Below are positions 33,415 to 41,939 of a stretch of DNA of 64,000 nucleotides, piece by piece. Position numbers and translations under genes: made by a program. How positions within the stretch are numbered: the stretch's first letter is position 1; each line of letters starts with the position of its first letter. The notes beneath the pieces were generated by a model that was not told where the DNA came from, searched no databases, and saw only the letters and a list, made by a program, of their open reading frames with translations. Source of the DNA: Phanerochaete sordida (lineage: Eukaryota > Basidiomycota > Agaricomycetes > Polyporales > Phanerochaetaceae); the NCBI GenBank assembly GCA_019973155.2, contig BPQB01000004.1, positions 496,001 to 560,000 on the forward strand, written 5' to 3'.

Positions 33415-33890
33415 TTCAACCTAGCCCTCGTGAGCTTCGTCATAATGCAAGCACAGATGGAAGCTGACAGGAGCTGGCACCCTGACACTAGGTGATTGCA
33501 TGAGCGGCGCATGCGCAGCCGCGGCGTATTGTAACTGTGCTGCACCTCTATCAGCAACAAATAGAGCACTCAATACGCTCCGAACGCTCACTCTGTGGAG
33601 TAGTAGACATGATTTCGACCATATGGCGGTTTGTGAGTAACGGAGACAAGGTCTGAGCTCAAGAGATACTTACCTGCCTTATCCGGGACACACCTCATTC
33701 AACGGCAAAAGCCGAAGCGCGAATACCGCCGCCCTTCATCCCTTCCGCAGATGACCTGAACGCCTTCGACGAAGTCGTGTAGAACGACATACGAAAGGTA
33801 ACAAAGCCGCATTTGATCTTGATCAAACTTGAATTATATACTTTGTATACAGCACGAGAACTCGACAAGTTCTTCACGAGACCTCCTCGG
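33415..33890. other. Intergenic between the small charged protein and F-box pseudogene
   Basis: 476 bp with divergent genes on both sides, so a shared promoter area. ATG 33610 (minus) starts a six-codon frame with a GTGAGC donor that may be an alternative first exon of the small gene. Nothing else recognised. Confidence 0.45.
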
Positions 33891-35294
33891 ATGGACTTCA
33901 GAGCGCGAAGACGTCGCGTCGAGGAGCTCGACGCGCACGGTGCGCTCTTGAAGAACTGCATGGCCGACCTGGCCTAAGAGCAGGAGCGTCTTTGATTCGC
34001 GTACTGCGAGAACAGGCGTGAACGCGCGGCCAGTACCCCTCTGCACGCGCTCCCCGACGACGTCCTCAGGCTCATCCTCGAGACAGCATACAACCATAGG
34101 CTCCGCGACGGAGACTGCTTCGACCTACACGCCCTGACTATAACTCATGTCTCACGTCGCCTCCGACAGCTCGCACTCTCTATTCCTCAGCTATGGAACT
34201 GCATACACCTGGGTCCGCCCACGTCTTTCCTTAGGCTCTTGCTGTCCAGAACGGGCACCCTACCACTTTTCATCTTATTCTACCAAGAAGAAAAAGCTGA
34301 CGAAGGAGATCGCCCTGCCGTTGCCCGCGACAGACACCTGTCCGTGCGATATACTGAGCAGCTAGGGCTTCTCCTCGGCCTATATGCGCATCGCATCGTC
34401 GATCTCACCATAGACAGCCATTCTACTCGCCTATTTCTATCAATTCTACCCCGGCTGCGTCGACAACCTCTGCCACAGACCGAATCTATGGACCTACAGC
34501 TCTGGCCAGATACGCTTACGCTTACTGCTGACGCCGGTCACCACTATCTCCTGCCAGAGTGTCCAAAGCTCAATATGCTGTGGATCTCTGCCATCCCGAT
34601 CTCATTCGCCGACGCCACCTTCCCAAACCTCACATTTCTCTCTATCACCAAAGCCGAGGTGCCCCTTCACTACCTCAGCGACGTGGCAAAGGCATGCCCT
34701 AGTCTGACGTCCCTCCAGCTGTTTCCGACTGGGGCCGCAGTTAACGAAAGTGAGGTCATCGAATTCCCTTGTCTCAAGACTTTAAACCTAAGCTGCAAGA
34801 GCCGACCTGACAGTTACTTGCACTGGCTCGACATGCCTGTGCTCTCCGACCTTACAATACAGTCCACCGACCTATCCTCCAATGGCATTGACACCCGCGA
34901 TCCGGGGAGCATCCGCCCCTTCACCACTGTCCGCACCTTGGGGCTTGGGGGAATGAAAGCAGCGAAAGTTCCACCGTATGACGCAAACCTCTTCATGTAC
35001 ACGCCCAACGTGACAGCGCTCAAGCTAGGCCGCTGCGCTACGCAAGCCCGATCGCTCTTCGAGCACCTCGCCACGGCTGCACCGCCGCCCCTTCCCGCGC
35101 TGCAAGCACTGAGCGTCGCCGAGCTCGCGAAGGGCGCCCAGAAGGTACTCTTGCGGATCGTACAGCATCGTATTCGGCACGAGCTCCCGCTGAAAGAGCT
35201 CGAGCTCGAGGAGGAGATGGTGGACGAGATGGACGTGGAACTGTTGAAGGCCCTTGAGGAGCACGTGGACGTGGTGGTGCTCTGCGGTCCCTGA
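33891..35294 (+). pseudogene. Coiled-coil F-box LRR gene, array member 5, with two nonsense codons
   Basis: The frame starting at ATG 33891 (MDFRARRRRVEELDAHGALL) is that of the intact paralogues but is cut by TAA at 33975-33977 and TGA at 33993-33995, both inside the coiled coil. After them the frame stays open to 35294: ENRRERAAST, LHALPDDVLRLILETAYNH, LPQLWNCIHL, YLHWLDMPVLSDL, and HELPLKELELEEEMVDEMD at the C-terminus. No GT..AG pair removes the stops, and the next in-frame ATG is far downstream of the F-box. The ~430 intact codons mean the breaks are recent. It could still give a truncated LRR protein from an internal start. Closest to member 3. Confidence 0.85.
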
Positions 35295-35916
35295 AGACTC
35301 CCCGAGACGGTCGTCAGCTGCTTCGACGTGTCTGCCCTGCCTACATTTTTGTCTTGGAGTCGGGACGCTTTTCGACTTCCTGGCTATGCCTTCCGATCAC
35401 GAGTGGGACATATACATTACTTGCTAACCCCCCCCCCCCCGAGTTCAGTAAGAGGCCCACTGACCCTCTCCTGCTCTTTCGGGGCGAGCCAGCAGCAAGG
35501 ATTTCGTGTTCGGCGCGTGGTGCTGCCGCCCATCTCTTGTCATTCTACCCTATTCTACCTCTCTCTACTTTCAAGGACGACCTAAGCCTCTGACGTTGTA
35601 GGACAGAGCTACTGTCAGACCAATAATGGTATTTAAATTGTTACTTGAATATTGCGTTGGTCGAGCTGTGGCCGGACGCGACCTGGCGTAAGGTCCCGTG
35701 GCCTTGGCCGGCAGCGAGATTTGGGCGGCTACACCTTGAACATCAACCACGAACATCGCCGCTACCGCCACAAACATATTGCACTGTCGACAGATCAGTC
35801 CAGCATCACTGTATGTACTCTATTTTTCATCGCATACTCGCAAGATGTTGATTGATCTGCTCCGTGCCAACCACAATCTAGTCGTGCTCACACTCGCGAC
35901 CAACCACGCCACAGAA
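35295..35916. other. Intergenic between array members 5 and 6, with a 13-C run
   Basis: 622 bp. It contains a homopolymer of 13 C at 35428-35440, followed by GC-rich and pyrimidine-rich sequence. The promoter of member 6 must lie at the right end. The frame of member 6 is open back to 35779, but paralogue alignment puts the start at 35917. Confidence 0.5.
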
Positions 35917-37311
35917 ATGGACCCCGGAGCGCGACGAAAGCGTATGGAAGACCTTCGCGCGGCAAGAACGATAATACAGAGGCGGATAGAAGTCGTGAGG
36001 AACGAGCTCAACGAGCTGGACGCCGCACTCAGTGAGAACGAGCGCGAGCTTTCCGACTGCGCGCCCGTGTCCACGCTTCCCGATGACACCCTCAAGCTCA
36101 TTCTCGAGGAAGCCTATCAGCACCGCAGCGGCGATTGCTCGAAGGACGCACGCGCTGTACTCAACGCCACCCATGTCTCGCAACGCTGGAGACAGGCCGC
36201 TATCTCCACTCCCCAGCTCTGGACGTGCGTACACGTAGGGTCGCCTCGCCTTGTGAGGCTCTTCATCAAGCGATCTGGCACTCTCCCGCTGCATGTAATT
36301 TGCATCGGGCCTGACGCCCAAGATGGTTCAGACGAAGACGAAGATGAAGAGCCTCCTTGGCTCTCATCGTACCTGAAGCAGCTATCCCTCGCACTCAAGC
36401 ACGCCCACCGCCTCAAACATATCCGCATCGAGACCGCCTGCGACGATGTCTTCTTTGCCGTCCTCCGTCGCATCCAGAAAACCACTCTGCCGCTGCTGGA
36501 GAACCTTGAACTTCTGCATGCTGAGCGGCACGCAGACCTGGGGCTCTTCATTGGCACAAATTTCGTCGACATCGAAATCCCTAGCCCGAACCTTCAAAGT
36601 CTCTCCTTTGCCAGCATTCCCCTATCATTTCGTTCGCCGTTCTTTGGCTGCCTGCGCAAGCTCACGGCCACCACGTGCGACATTTCCGTCGATGGTATAC
36701 TCGCGCTGGCCGGTGCAGCACCTCGTTTGACCACCCTCGTCCTCGATACCCCGAGGTTGGAGAATCGCAACGACAATCGGGCTGCGCTCTTCCCTTCCCT
36801 CGAGTCCCTGACGATACTTGGCCAGCCTGAGTATTTCGAGCACGAGGCTCTTCTCCGATGCTTCGATGCGCCCGCCCTCGCTTACTTGGCCCTCGCCGGC
36901 CTGAAGCTTGCGCCCGACGTCGAGACTACAGTTCCTCAGCGGGTCTTTCCTGCCGTACGCACGCTCTGCTTGATGAACGTGTCAAGCGATGACGACCTCC
37001 CTCGTGGTCCGCGGATATTTCGGTGCACGCCCGATGCGGCCCACCTGGAGCTACGCTCCTGCACCTCTAACATCTCGTCCCTGCTTTCGTCCATTTGTCG
37101 AGCGTCGCCGTTCACCTTGCCGAAACTGGAGACTTTGACGGTTGAGTACTCAGAGGATATACAGGGGGTACTGCTCGATGTAGCCGAGTCGCGCGGAAGG
37201 TTCGAGCCCCCGTTGAAAGCCGTACAGCTTGTCGCCAAAGGGATGATACAAACGGACACAAGTGTAGTAGATAGGCTGTCGCAGTACGTGACCGTTAGAA
37301 TAGACGAATGA
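35917..37311 (+). CDS. Coiled-coil F-box LRR protein, array member 6
   Basis: Single exon, 464 aa from ATG 35917 (MDPGARRKRMEDL), matching paralogue starts; ATG 35845 is an alternative. The coil is at residues 5-45, and the F-box starts at VSTLPDDTLKLILEEAYQH (51) and ends at TPQLWTCVHVG. A short acidic insertion (DEDEDEE) sits just after the first LRR-like unit. The C-terminus diverges: the block reads EPPLKAVQLVAKGMI instead of HELPLKEVQLGK. The LRR middle includes NLQSLSFASIPLSF and RCFDAPALAYLALA. Predicted Skp1-binding receptor of an SCF ligase; the target is unknown. Confidence 0.84.
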   Translation: MDPGARRKRMEDLRAARTIIQRRIEVVRNELNELDAALSENERELSDCAPVSTLPDDTLKLILEEAYQHRSGDCSKDARAVLNATHVSQRWRQAAISTPQLWTCVHVGSPRLVRLFIKRSGTLPLHVICIGPDAQDGSDEDEDEEPPWLSSYLKQLSLALKHAHRLKHIRIETACDDVFFAVLRRIQKTTLPLLENLELLHAERHADLGLFIGTNFVDIEIPSPNLQSLSFASIPLSFRSPFFGCLRKLTATTCDISVDGILALAGAAPRLTTLVLDTPRLENRNDNRAALFPSLESLTILGQPEYFEHEALLRCFDAPALAYLALAGLKLAPDVETTVPQRVFPAVRTLCLMNVSSDDDLPRGPRIFRCTPDAAHLELRSCTSNISSLLSSICRASPFTLPKLETLTVEYSEDIQGVLLDVAESRGRFEPPLKAVQLVAKGMIQTDTSVVDRLSQYVTVRIDE

Positions 37312-37701
37312 AGGGTCTCTTTCCTCCAATCAAGCAGTTGAGAACTTGAAGAGGAATTGATGCGTACCGCGGCGGGTGGCGCGGCGAGACATACTACAGC
37401 GCTCGTGCGGCAAACGACAAACGAGATGACAGAAGCTCCGCCGGCGGATCAGCGCCACCGTGACCTTGCAAAATCTGGCCACTCAGGCGGCTTTTCTCTT
37501 GTCCAACCACCGCCACTGCCAGCGAACGAAGCCTCATACCGCACCCGGCTCCCACGGAGCCGACATTGACTAGGAACAGGTAAGTTCTTCTCCCCTGTTG
37601 TTCCCTGTTTTCCCCTGCAGGAGTAACAATTTCACCCAGTGCCACATCTCGCTGACGATATCACCGTCACTAACTCCATATATTTGCCCAGGGAGAAAAG
37701 A
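37312..37701. promoter_or_regulatory. Upstream region of member 7 with shared CCGGCGGATCAGCGCCACC motif
   Basis: 390 bp. At 37441-37459 it carries CCGGCGGATCAGCGCCACC, then GACCTTGCAAAATC. The region upstream of member 4 has the same words in the same order (one mismatch in the first 17 bases). The motif lies about 245-260 bp before ATG 37702. No function is known; it may simply be shared ancestry of duplicated promoters. Confidence 0.45.
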
Positions 37702-39342
37702 ATGGACAGGATCATGCGGGGGCAGCGACTCGCAGAACTCGACGCGCAACGGGAGGCTCTGGAGCATCGTGTTGAGGAAATCGAAGCGCAACGAGCTGAG
37801 CTTCACCGCTTGCTGCGCGAAAACGAGCGCAACAGAGCAGTCTTCGCACCTGTGCACTTGTTACCTGACGACGTGCTGAAACTTATCCTCGAAGCGGCCT
37901 ATGAACACACGCTGCTCGAAGAATGCACCGAAGAGTCTTCCCTGCCAATGGTCGCTACCCACGTCTCGAGCCGCTGGCGCCAAGTGGCCCTCTCCCTTCC
38001 CAGGCTCTGGCGATGCATACATATCGGACGGTCTACGCAGCTTCTGGAGCACCACCTGAAACACTCCGGGTCTCTTACACTGTTCCTTTGTTGTGTTGCG
38101 CCTGAAAGCTTGAAGGACCAGCCATGGACGTCCTTGTCCACGGACAACGATTCGTGGCGCGAGCGATATACACAACAGCTCACCCGAATAATCGACTACG
38201 CATATCGTTTCATTCATATCTATATGGTGACTACATCAGGTCGCTTCATGGAAGACATGCTCCCCATCATGCAACGAGCCTCGTTTCCGCTGCTCAAAGG
38301 TCTGGTCCTTCTCAATTGCACCGGTAGCCCTCTTCCCGAAACTGCTCGCTTCTCCCTCGACTGTCCAAGGCTCACAGGCCTTGCCTATCTACATGCCCCC
38401 GTGTTCTTCTTCCCACTCGCCGCACTCGAAGATCTCGACCTTAACCGCCCGTCGCCAGAGCTATCCTTGCAGACCCTCTGCGCGCTGGCGGAGGCGGCTC
38501 CTCGACTAAGGACCTTGAAGATAAACTGGACGAAGCCTGCTCCACGCAGTGAAGGCAATGCGGCCCACTTTCCCCGTCTTGGCACACTGGCGATCAAGGA
38601 CTGCCACTATCCCGAGACGATCCTTGATTGCATCGACGCCCCTGCCCTCTCGACGCTTTCCCTTGACGAATGCCTGCTCTCGAGGCCTCCGGCTTCACCC
38701 TCCGAGCAGAGGACAATCCGCTCCTTCCCCGCTGTACACACCTTGCGACTTCGCCAAGTGTGTGTCCAGCGCCTCGGACCAGGATATGCTGACCCTCTCC
38801 CGGTATTCCAGTACACTCCGGCGATAAAGGTCCTTGAGCTCGGCCGGTGGTGCCAGCTACACATGACCGCCGTTGTAACCCATTTTGCATGGATGAAGCC
38901 TATACCCTTCCGCTCTCTCCACACATTGCAGGTCTCCGGGCCTGCGAACTACGTGTTCGTCCACTTGTCGAAAATCCTCACACAGCGCATGCAAGGGGAG
39001 TTACCGCTCGTGGAGCTGTCTCTTAGTGAGCGGATGCGTGGGAATCTGAGTGTCGAGCAGATGGAAATGCTGGAGGACCTTGTGAACATCACATCGTTCT
39101 CACCAGATCTAGAGCCGGGCGAAGATTATGACACAGAGGTCGATGCCAGGAAAAGCGCTTTGGCCCTGAAGCGCCCTGACGAAGCTTCGTCAGGGCGCTT
39201 TCAGGGCTCTCAGACGCTCTCAGGCCGTCTAGCGTCAGCTCACTCTCGGGGCGCCTTCAGTGATGCTGGACACAAATTGCCCACTGCGGCCCCGCTATTC
39301 TATGACGTTATGGTATCGCATTTGTGGACATATAGGCCCTAG
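37702..39342 (+). CDS. Coiled-coil F-box LRR protein, array member 7, C-terminus rewritten by an insertion
   Basis: Single exon, 546 aa, the longest of the array. The coil is at residues 4-46 (ELDAQREALEHRVEEIEAQ) and the F-box starts at VHLLPDDVLKLILEAAYEH (51) and ends at LPRLWRCIHIG. The family C-terminal block reads GELPLVELSLSERM and is followed by EQMEMLEDLVNIT and an acidic stretch, where paralogues stop. Here about 65 more codons follow, with unlike composition, encoded by a GC-rich palindromic insertion (39147-39491). The stop at 39342 lies inside that insertion. The extra tail is probably non-functional protein sequence. Otherwise a predicted SCF substrate receptor. Confidence 0.83.
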   Translation: MDRIMRGQRLAELDAQREALEHRVEEIEAQRAELHRLLRENERNRAVFAPVHLLPDDVLKLILEAAYEHTLLEECTEESSLPMVATHVSSRWRQVALSLPRLWRCIHIGRSTQLLEHHLKHSGSLTLFLCCVAPESLKDQPWTSLSTDNDSWRERYTQQLTRIIDYAYRFIHIYMVTTSGRFMEDMLPIMQRASFPLLKGLVLLNCTGSPLPETARFSLDCPRLTGLAYLHAPVFFFPLAALEDLDLNRPSPELSLQTLCALAEAAPRLRTLKINWTKPAPRSEGNAAHFPRLGTLAIKDCHYPETILDCIDAPALSTLSLDECLLSRPPASPSEQRTIRSFPAVHTLRLRQVCVQRLGPGYADPLPVFQYTPAIKVLELGRWCQLHMTAVVTHFAWMKPIPFRSLHTLQVSGPANYVFVHLSKILTQRMQGELPLVELSLSERMRGNLSVEQMEMLEDLVNITSFSPDLEPGEDYDTEVDARKSALALKRPDEASSGRFQGSQTLSGRLASAHSRGAFSDAGHKLPTAAPLFYDVMVSHLWTYRP

Positions 39343-39491
39343 TTTTATGCAGCCGAAAATTCGGAGCGAGCTGTCTGCTGAAAACGTCGCCGCGGTGGAT
39401 CGAACTCCCGCCCTGACGCGTCTGAGCAAGCCTGACAGCCTGACGAGCTTCGTCAGACGCGTCAGGCCTTCCAGCGCCTGACGTTTTGCTG
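39147..39491. mobile_element. Short palindromic insertion (MITE- or SINE-like) at the 3' end of member 7
   Basis: The left edge CAGGAAAAGCGC and the reverse-complemented right edge CAGCAAAACGTC are similar, suggesting imperfect terminal inverted repeats. Inside the left part is a near-perfect 45-base palindrome (39163-39207, centre AAGCTT). Inside the right part are 14-base perfect arms (39412-39425 and 39453-39466, CCTGACGCGTCTGA and its complement). The word CTGACG/CGTCAG recurs throughout. On the minus strand GTTCGATCC (39397-39405) fits a tRNA B-box. No clear target-site duplication was found, so borders are approximate. Confidence 0.5.
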
Positions 39492-40166
39492 ATCAGTGGC
39501 GGATGCCCGCTGTGCCCTGCGAGGCTGTGAAAGTTGGGGCTCGAGGCCGACTGCATTGCCACCTGTATTTTACCTTGTAAAAACGATTTTCTGCACTCCT
39601 TTTGGCAATGACGGCACATTGGCAGACCTTTTCTAGGCTGCGACGTCGACACGCCCGTCTGAGACTCGAGCGGCGAGCGCCGGGCCGTACGGCACGCTAC
39701 TCAAGGCGCGGTCGCAGAGCTCGCTCTGACCAGAACCGCTACGTTCTTCGCACCGTAGGAGATCTTTTTGAGTGAGGATATTGTGGTGACGACCTGGAGT
39801 AGCATTTCTCAGTATCATAGTCAGAGTCCTGAATCTAGTTGCTGCTAAACCTGTCAACGGCATGAATCGTGGTCATCGATGCCTCTCACAAGGACCCGGA
39901 CTGACCACCGGGGATGATAGTACACGTTGACGGCACATCACCGGATCAGGGTAAGCGTCGTGTTATCTGGCCGTGCGCCACTCACAGTGATTGAACCTGA
40001 GCCTGAACGACCACGTAGATTAACCTACGAATTTCTCCACCAAGCGTAGCGGGACCGTAAAAGTGAGCACAATCGCAGTATAAGCATATACAGGCTATTC
40101 TGACGCCTCGAATGTAGGATATAATATCTGCAGCTCGTTTTGCACCGTCTAGCAGATGAACAAAGG
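39492..40166. other. Intergenic between array members 7 and 8
   Basis: 675 bp. CACCGGATCAGG at about 39939-39950, some 220 bp before the start of member 8, resembles the shared upstream motif but is a weaker match. AT-rich sequence lies just before the ATG. Nothing else recognised. Confidence 0.4.
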
Positions 40167-41588
40167 ATGGACTTCAAGGCTTCAAAACTGCGTCTCGAGG
40201 AGCTCGACGTCCAAGCAGCGGACATGAAGCGTCGCGCCAAAGCCTTATATCAGGAGGTGATTAAGCCGATGAAGGATGCATACGCTGAGAACAGACGTAA
40301 ACGGGCAGCCGAAACGCCTCTGCACATGCTCCCCAATGACGTTCTCAAGCTGATCCTCGAGGCAGCGTACGACCACCGGCCATCTGAAGGCTGCTCCAAA
40401 GGGCACGTCCTCACCGTCTCTCATGTCTCGCGCCGCTTGCGGCAGCTCGCACTCTCCCTTCCGCGATTGTGGAGATGTATACACATCGGGCCACCCACAC
40501 CCTTCCTCGAGCTTGTTCTGTCAAGAACAGCTAATTTCCCGCTATTCATTGTAATCGATACCGAAGGCTACCGGACACGAGAGGATCATCCACCTGACGG
40601 CATCGGAGGGATCGACCTCGAGCCGCGGCATGTGGCCCATTTGAACCGCCTCTTCGAAAGCTACGCAGAACGGATCGCCTATCTCTCCATCGCCACTGAT
40701 AATTACCGCATCCTCCGGCTGACTCATTCAAGTCTGCAATGCCAGTCATACCCGCTGATGAAGGCCATAGAACTGTCCGCTAAGCCGAGTACTCTTGACG
40801 ACGAGAATCTCTATCAGCTTCCACAATGTCCCAACCTTCAGACACTGTCGCTTAGAGCCATTCCTGCCTCTTTCTACAACGCCAACTTCGAGAGTCTCAC
40901 GGCCCTCGACATATTCGAGATGGACCTACCGCTAAATTTTCTTAGAAATGTTGCCCAGGAATGCCCGAATCTGAGGGTTCTTCGCCTCGACACTGTCGAA
41001 ATCGAAGACGACGACGAAGACGACGACGACGTCTACCTCCCGCGCCTCGAGACATTGCGCCTCGCGCATCTGAGCGAGCCAGAGCCGTGCCTCGACTGCT
41101 TCGACGCTCCAGCCCTCTCCACACTCGTGCTCGTCTCCTGTGGCCTTCCGTCCATAGAGTTGAGCACGAGGGACTCAAACGACCTGCGCCCATTCGCTTC
41201 GGTGCGCTGCTTGCGCCTCGCGAACATGGACACAGTCGACGACCCGCCGTTCGACGGCAGTGTCCTCCGGTACGCGCCCTGTGCGACGACGCTCGAGCTA
41301 CGGCACTGCGGAGAGGGCGAGGGCTCGCTCATCGAGTATCTCGCAGACGCGGACCCTCCGCCGCTGCCCGCGCTGCAGACGCTCATTGTTGTTGGGCTTC
41401 AGAATGAGGAGGCACTCGACGCCGTGCTCCGAGTCGCCTACAATCAAATTCAGCATGAGGTACCACTGAGAGAAGTGCAGCTGGGTAAGGACGTACGGGA
41501 GGCGATGGACGAGGAACTGTTGAGAATGTTGCAGGAGCTTGCGGCGGTGACGACTGCTGCGGATGCTGACGACTCGGAGGACATCTAG
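40167..41588 (+). CDS. Coiled-coil F-box LRR protein, array member 8
   Basis: Single exon, 473 aa from ATG 40167 (MDFKASKLRLEELDVQ). The coil is at residues 4-47, and the F-box starts at LHMLPNDVLKLILEAAYDH (52) and ends at LPRLWRCIHIG. The LRR-like middle has NLQTLSLRAIPASF and QECPNLRVLRLDTVEIE, followed by an acidic run of about 10 Asp/Glu encoded by a GAC/GAA triplet repeat (about 41003-41031). The C-terminal block is HEVPLREVQLGKDVREAMD with an acidic tail. Very close to member 1 in sequence and length although on the opposite strand. Predicted SCF substrate receptor. Confidence 0.86.
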   Translation: MDFKASKLRLEELDVQAADMKRRAKALYQEVIKPMKDAYAENRRKRAAETPLHMLPNDVLKLILEAAYDHRPSEGCSKGHVLTVSHVSRRLRQLALSLPRLWRCIHIGPPTPFLELVLSRTANFPLFIVIDTEGYRTREDHPPDGIGGIDLEPRHVAHLNRLFESYAERIAYLSIATDNYRILRLTHSSLQCQSYPLMKAIELSAKPSTLDDENLYQLPQCPNLQTLSLRAIPASFYNANFESLTALDIFEMDLPLNFLRNVAQECPNLRVLRLDTVEIEDDDEDDDDVYLPRLETLRLAHLSEPEPCLDCFDAPALSTLVLVSCGLPSIELSTRDSNDLRPFASVRCLRLANMDTVDDPPFDGSVLRYAPCATTLELRHCGEGEGSLIEYLADADPPPLPALQTLIVVGLQNEEALDAVLRVAYNQIQHEVPLREVQLGKDVREAMDEELLRMLQELAAVTTAADADDSEDI

Positions 41589-41939
41589 AGTAAGATAAGT
41601 TCTGTGACTCCATCAATGGAACTATAATTCCACAAGCGTCGAGGCATGGGCTGGTGTGAAGCAACGAAGGGGCAACTAGGTGCAACGTACGGGCGGACCG
41701 GCGGATCAAATTAATGGGCGCTGGCGCTGCTGGCGGCTGCAACGTCCGCGTCCGCGCACTTCTTTCCAACGACGACGACGCTCAATCCGTGGTGAGAACG
41801 CGAAGCACGCGAGAGTATTCAGTCTCGCTAGCTTACAAAGTGGGTACCATGCGATATATCCTGTGATAGTCTCTGACGTCCCTATCACACAAAGGAGGGT
41901 TTTATAATCTTGCGCTTCCAGTCTTCTGTGCGTATTCTC
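41589..41939. promoter_or_regulatory. Upstream region of member 9 with ACCGGCGGATCA motif
   Basis: 351 bp. ACCGGCGGATCA at 41697-41708 lies about 235-243 bp before ATG 41940 and matches the motif upstream of member 7 in its first 11 bases after the A. Function unknown. Confidence 0.4.
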
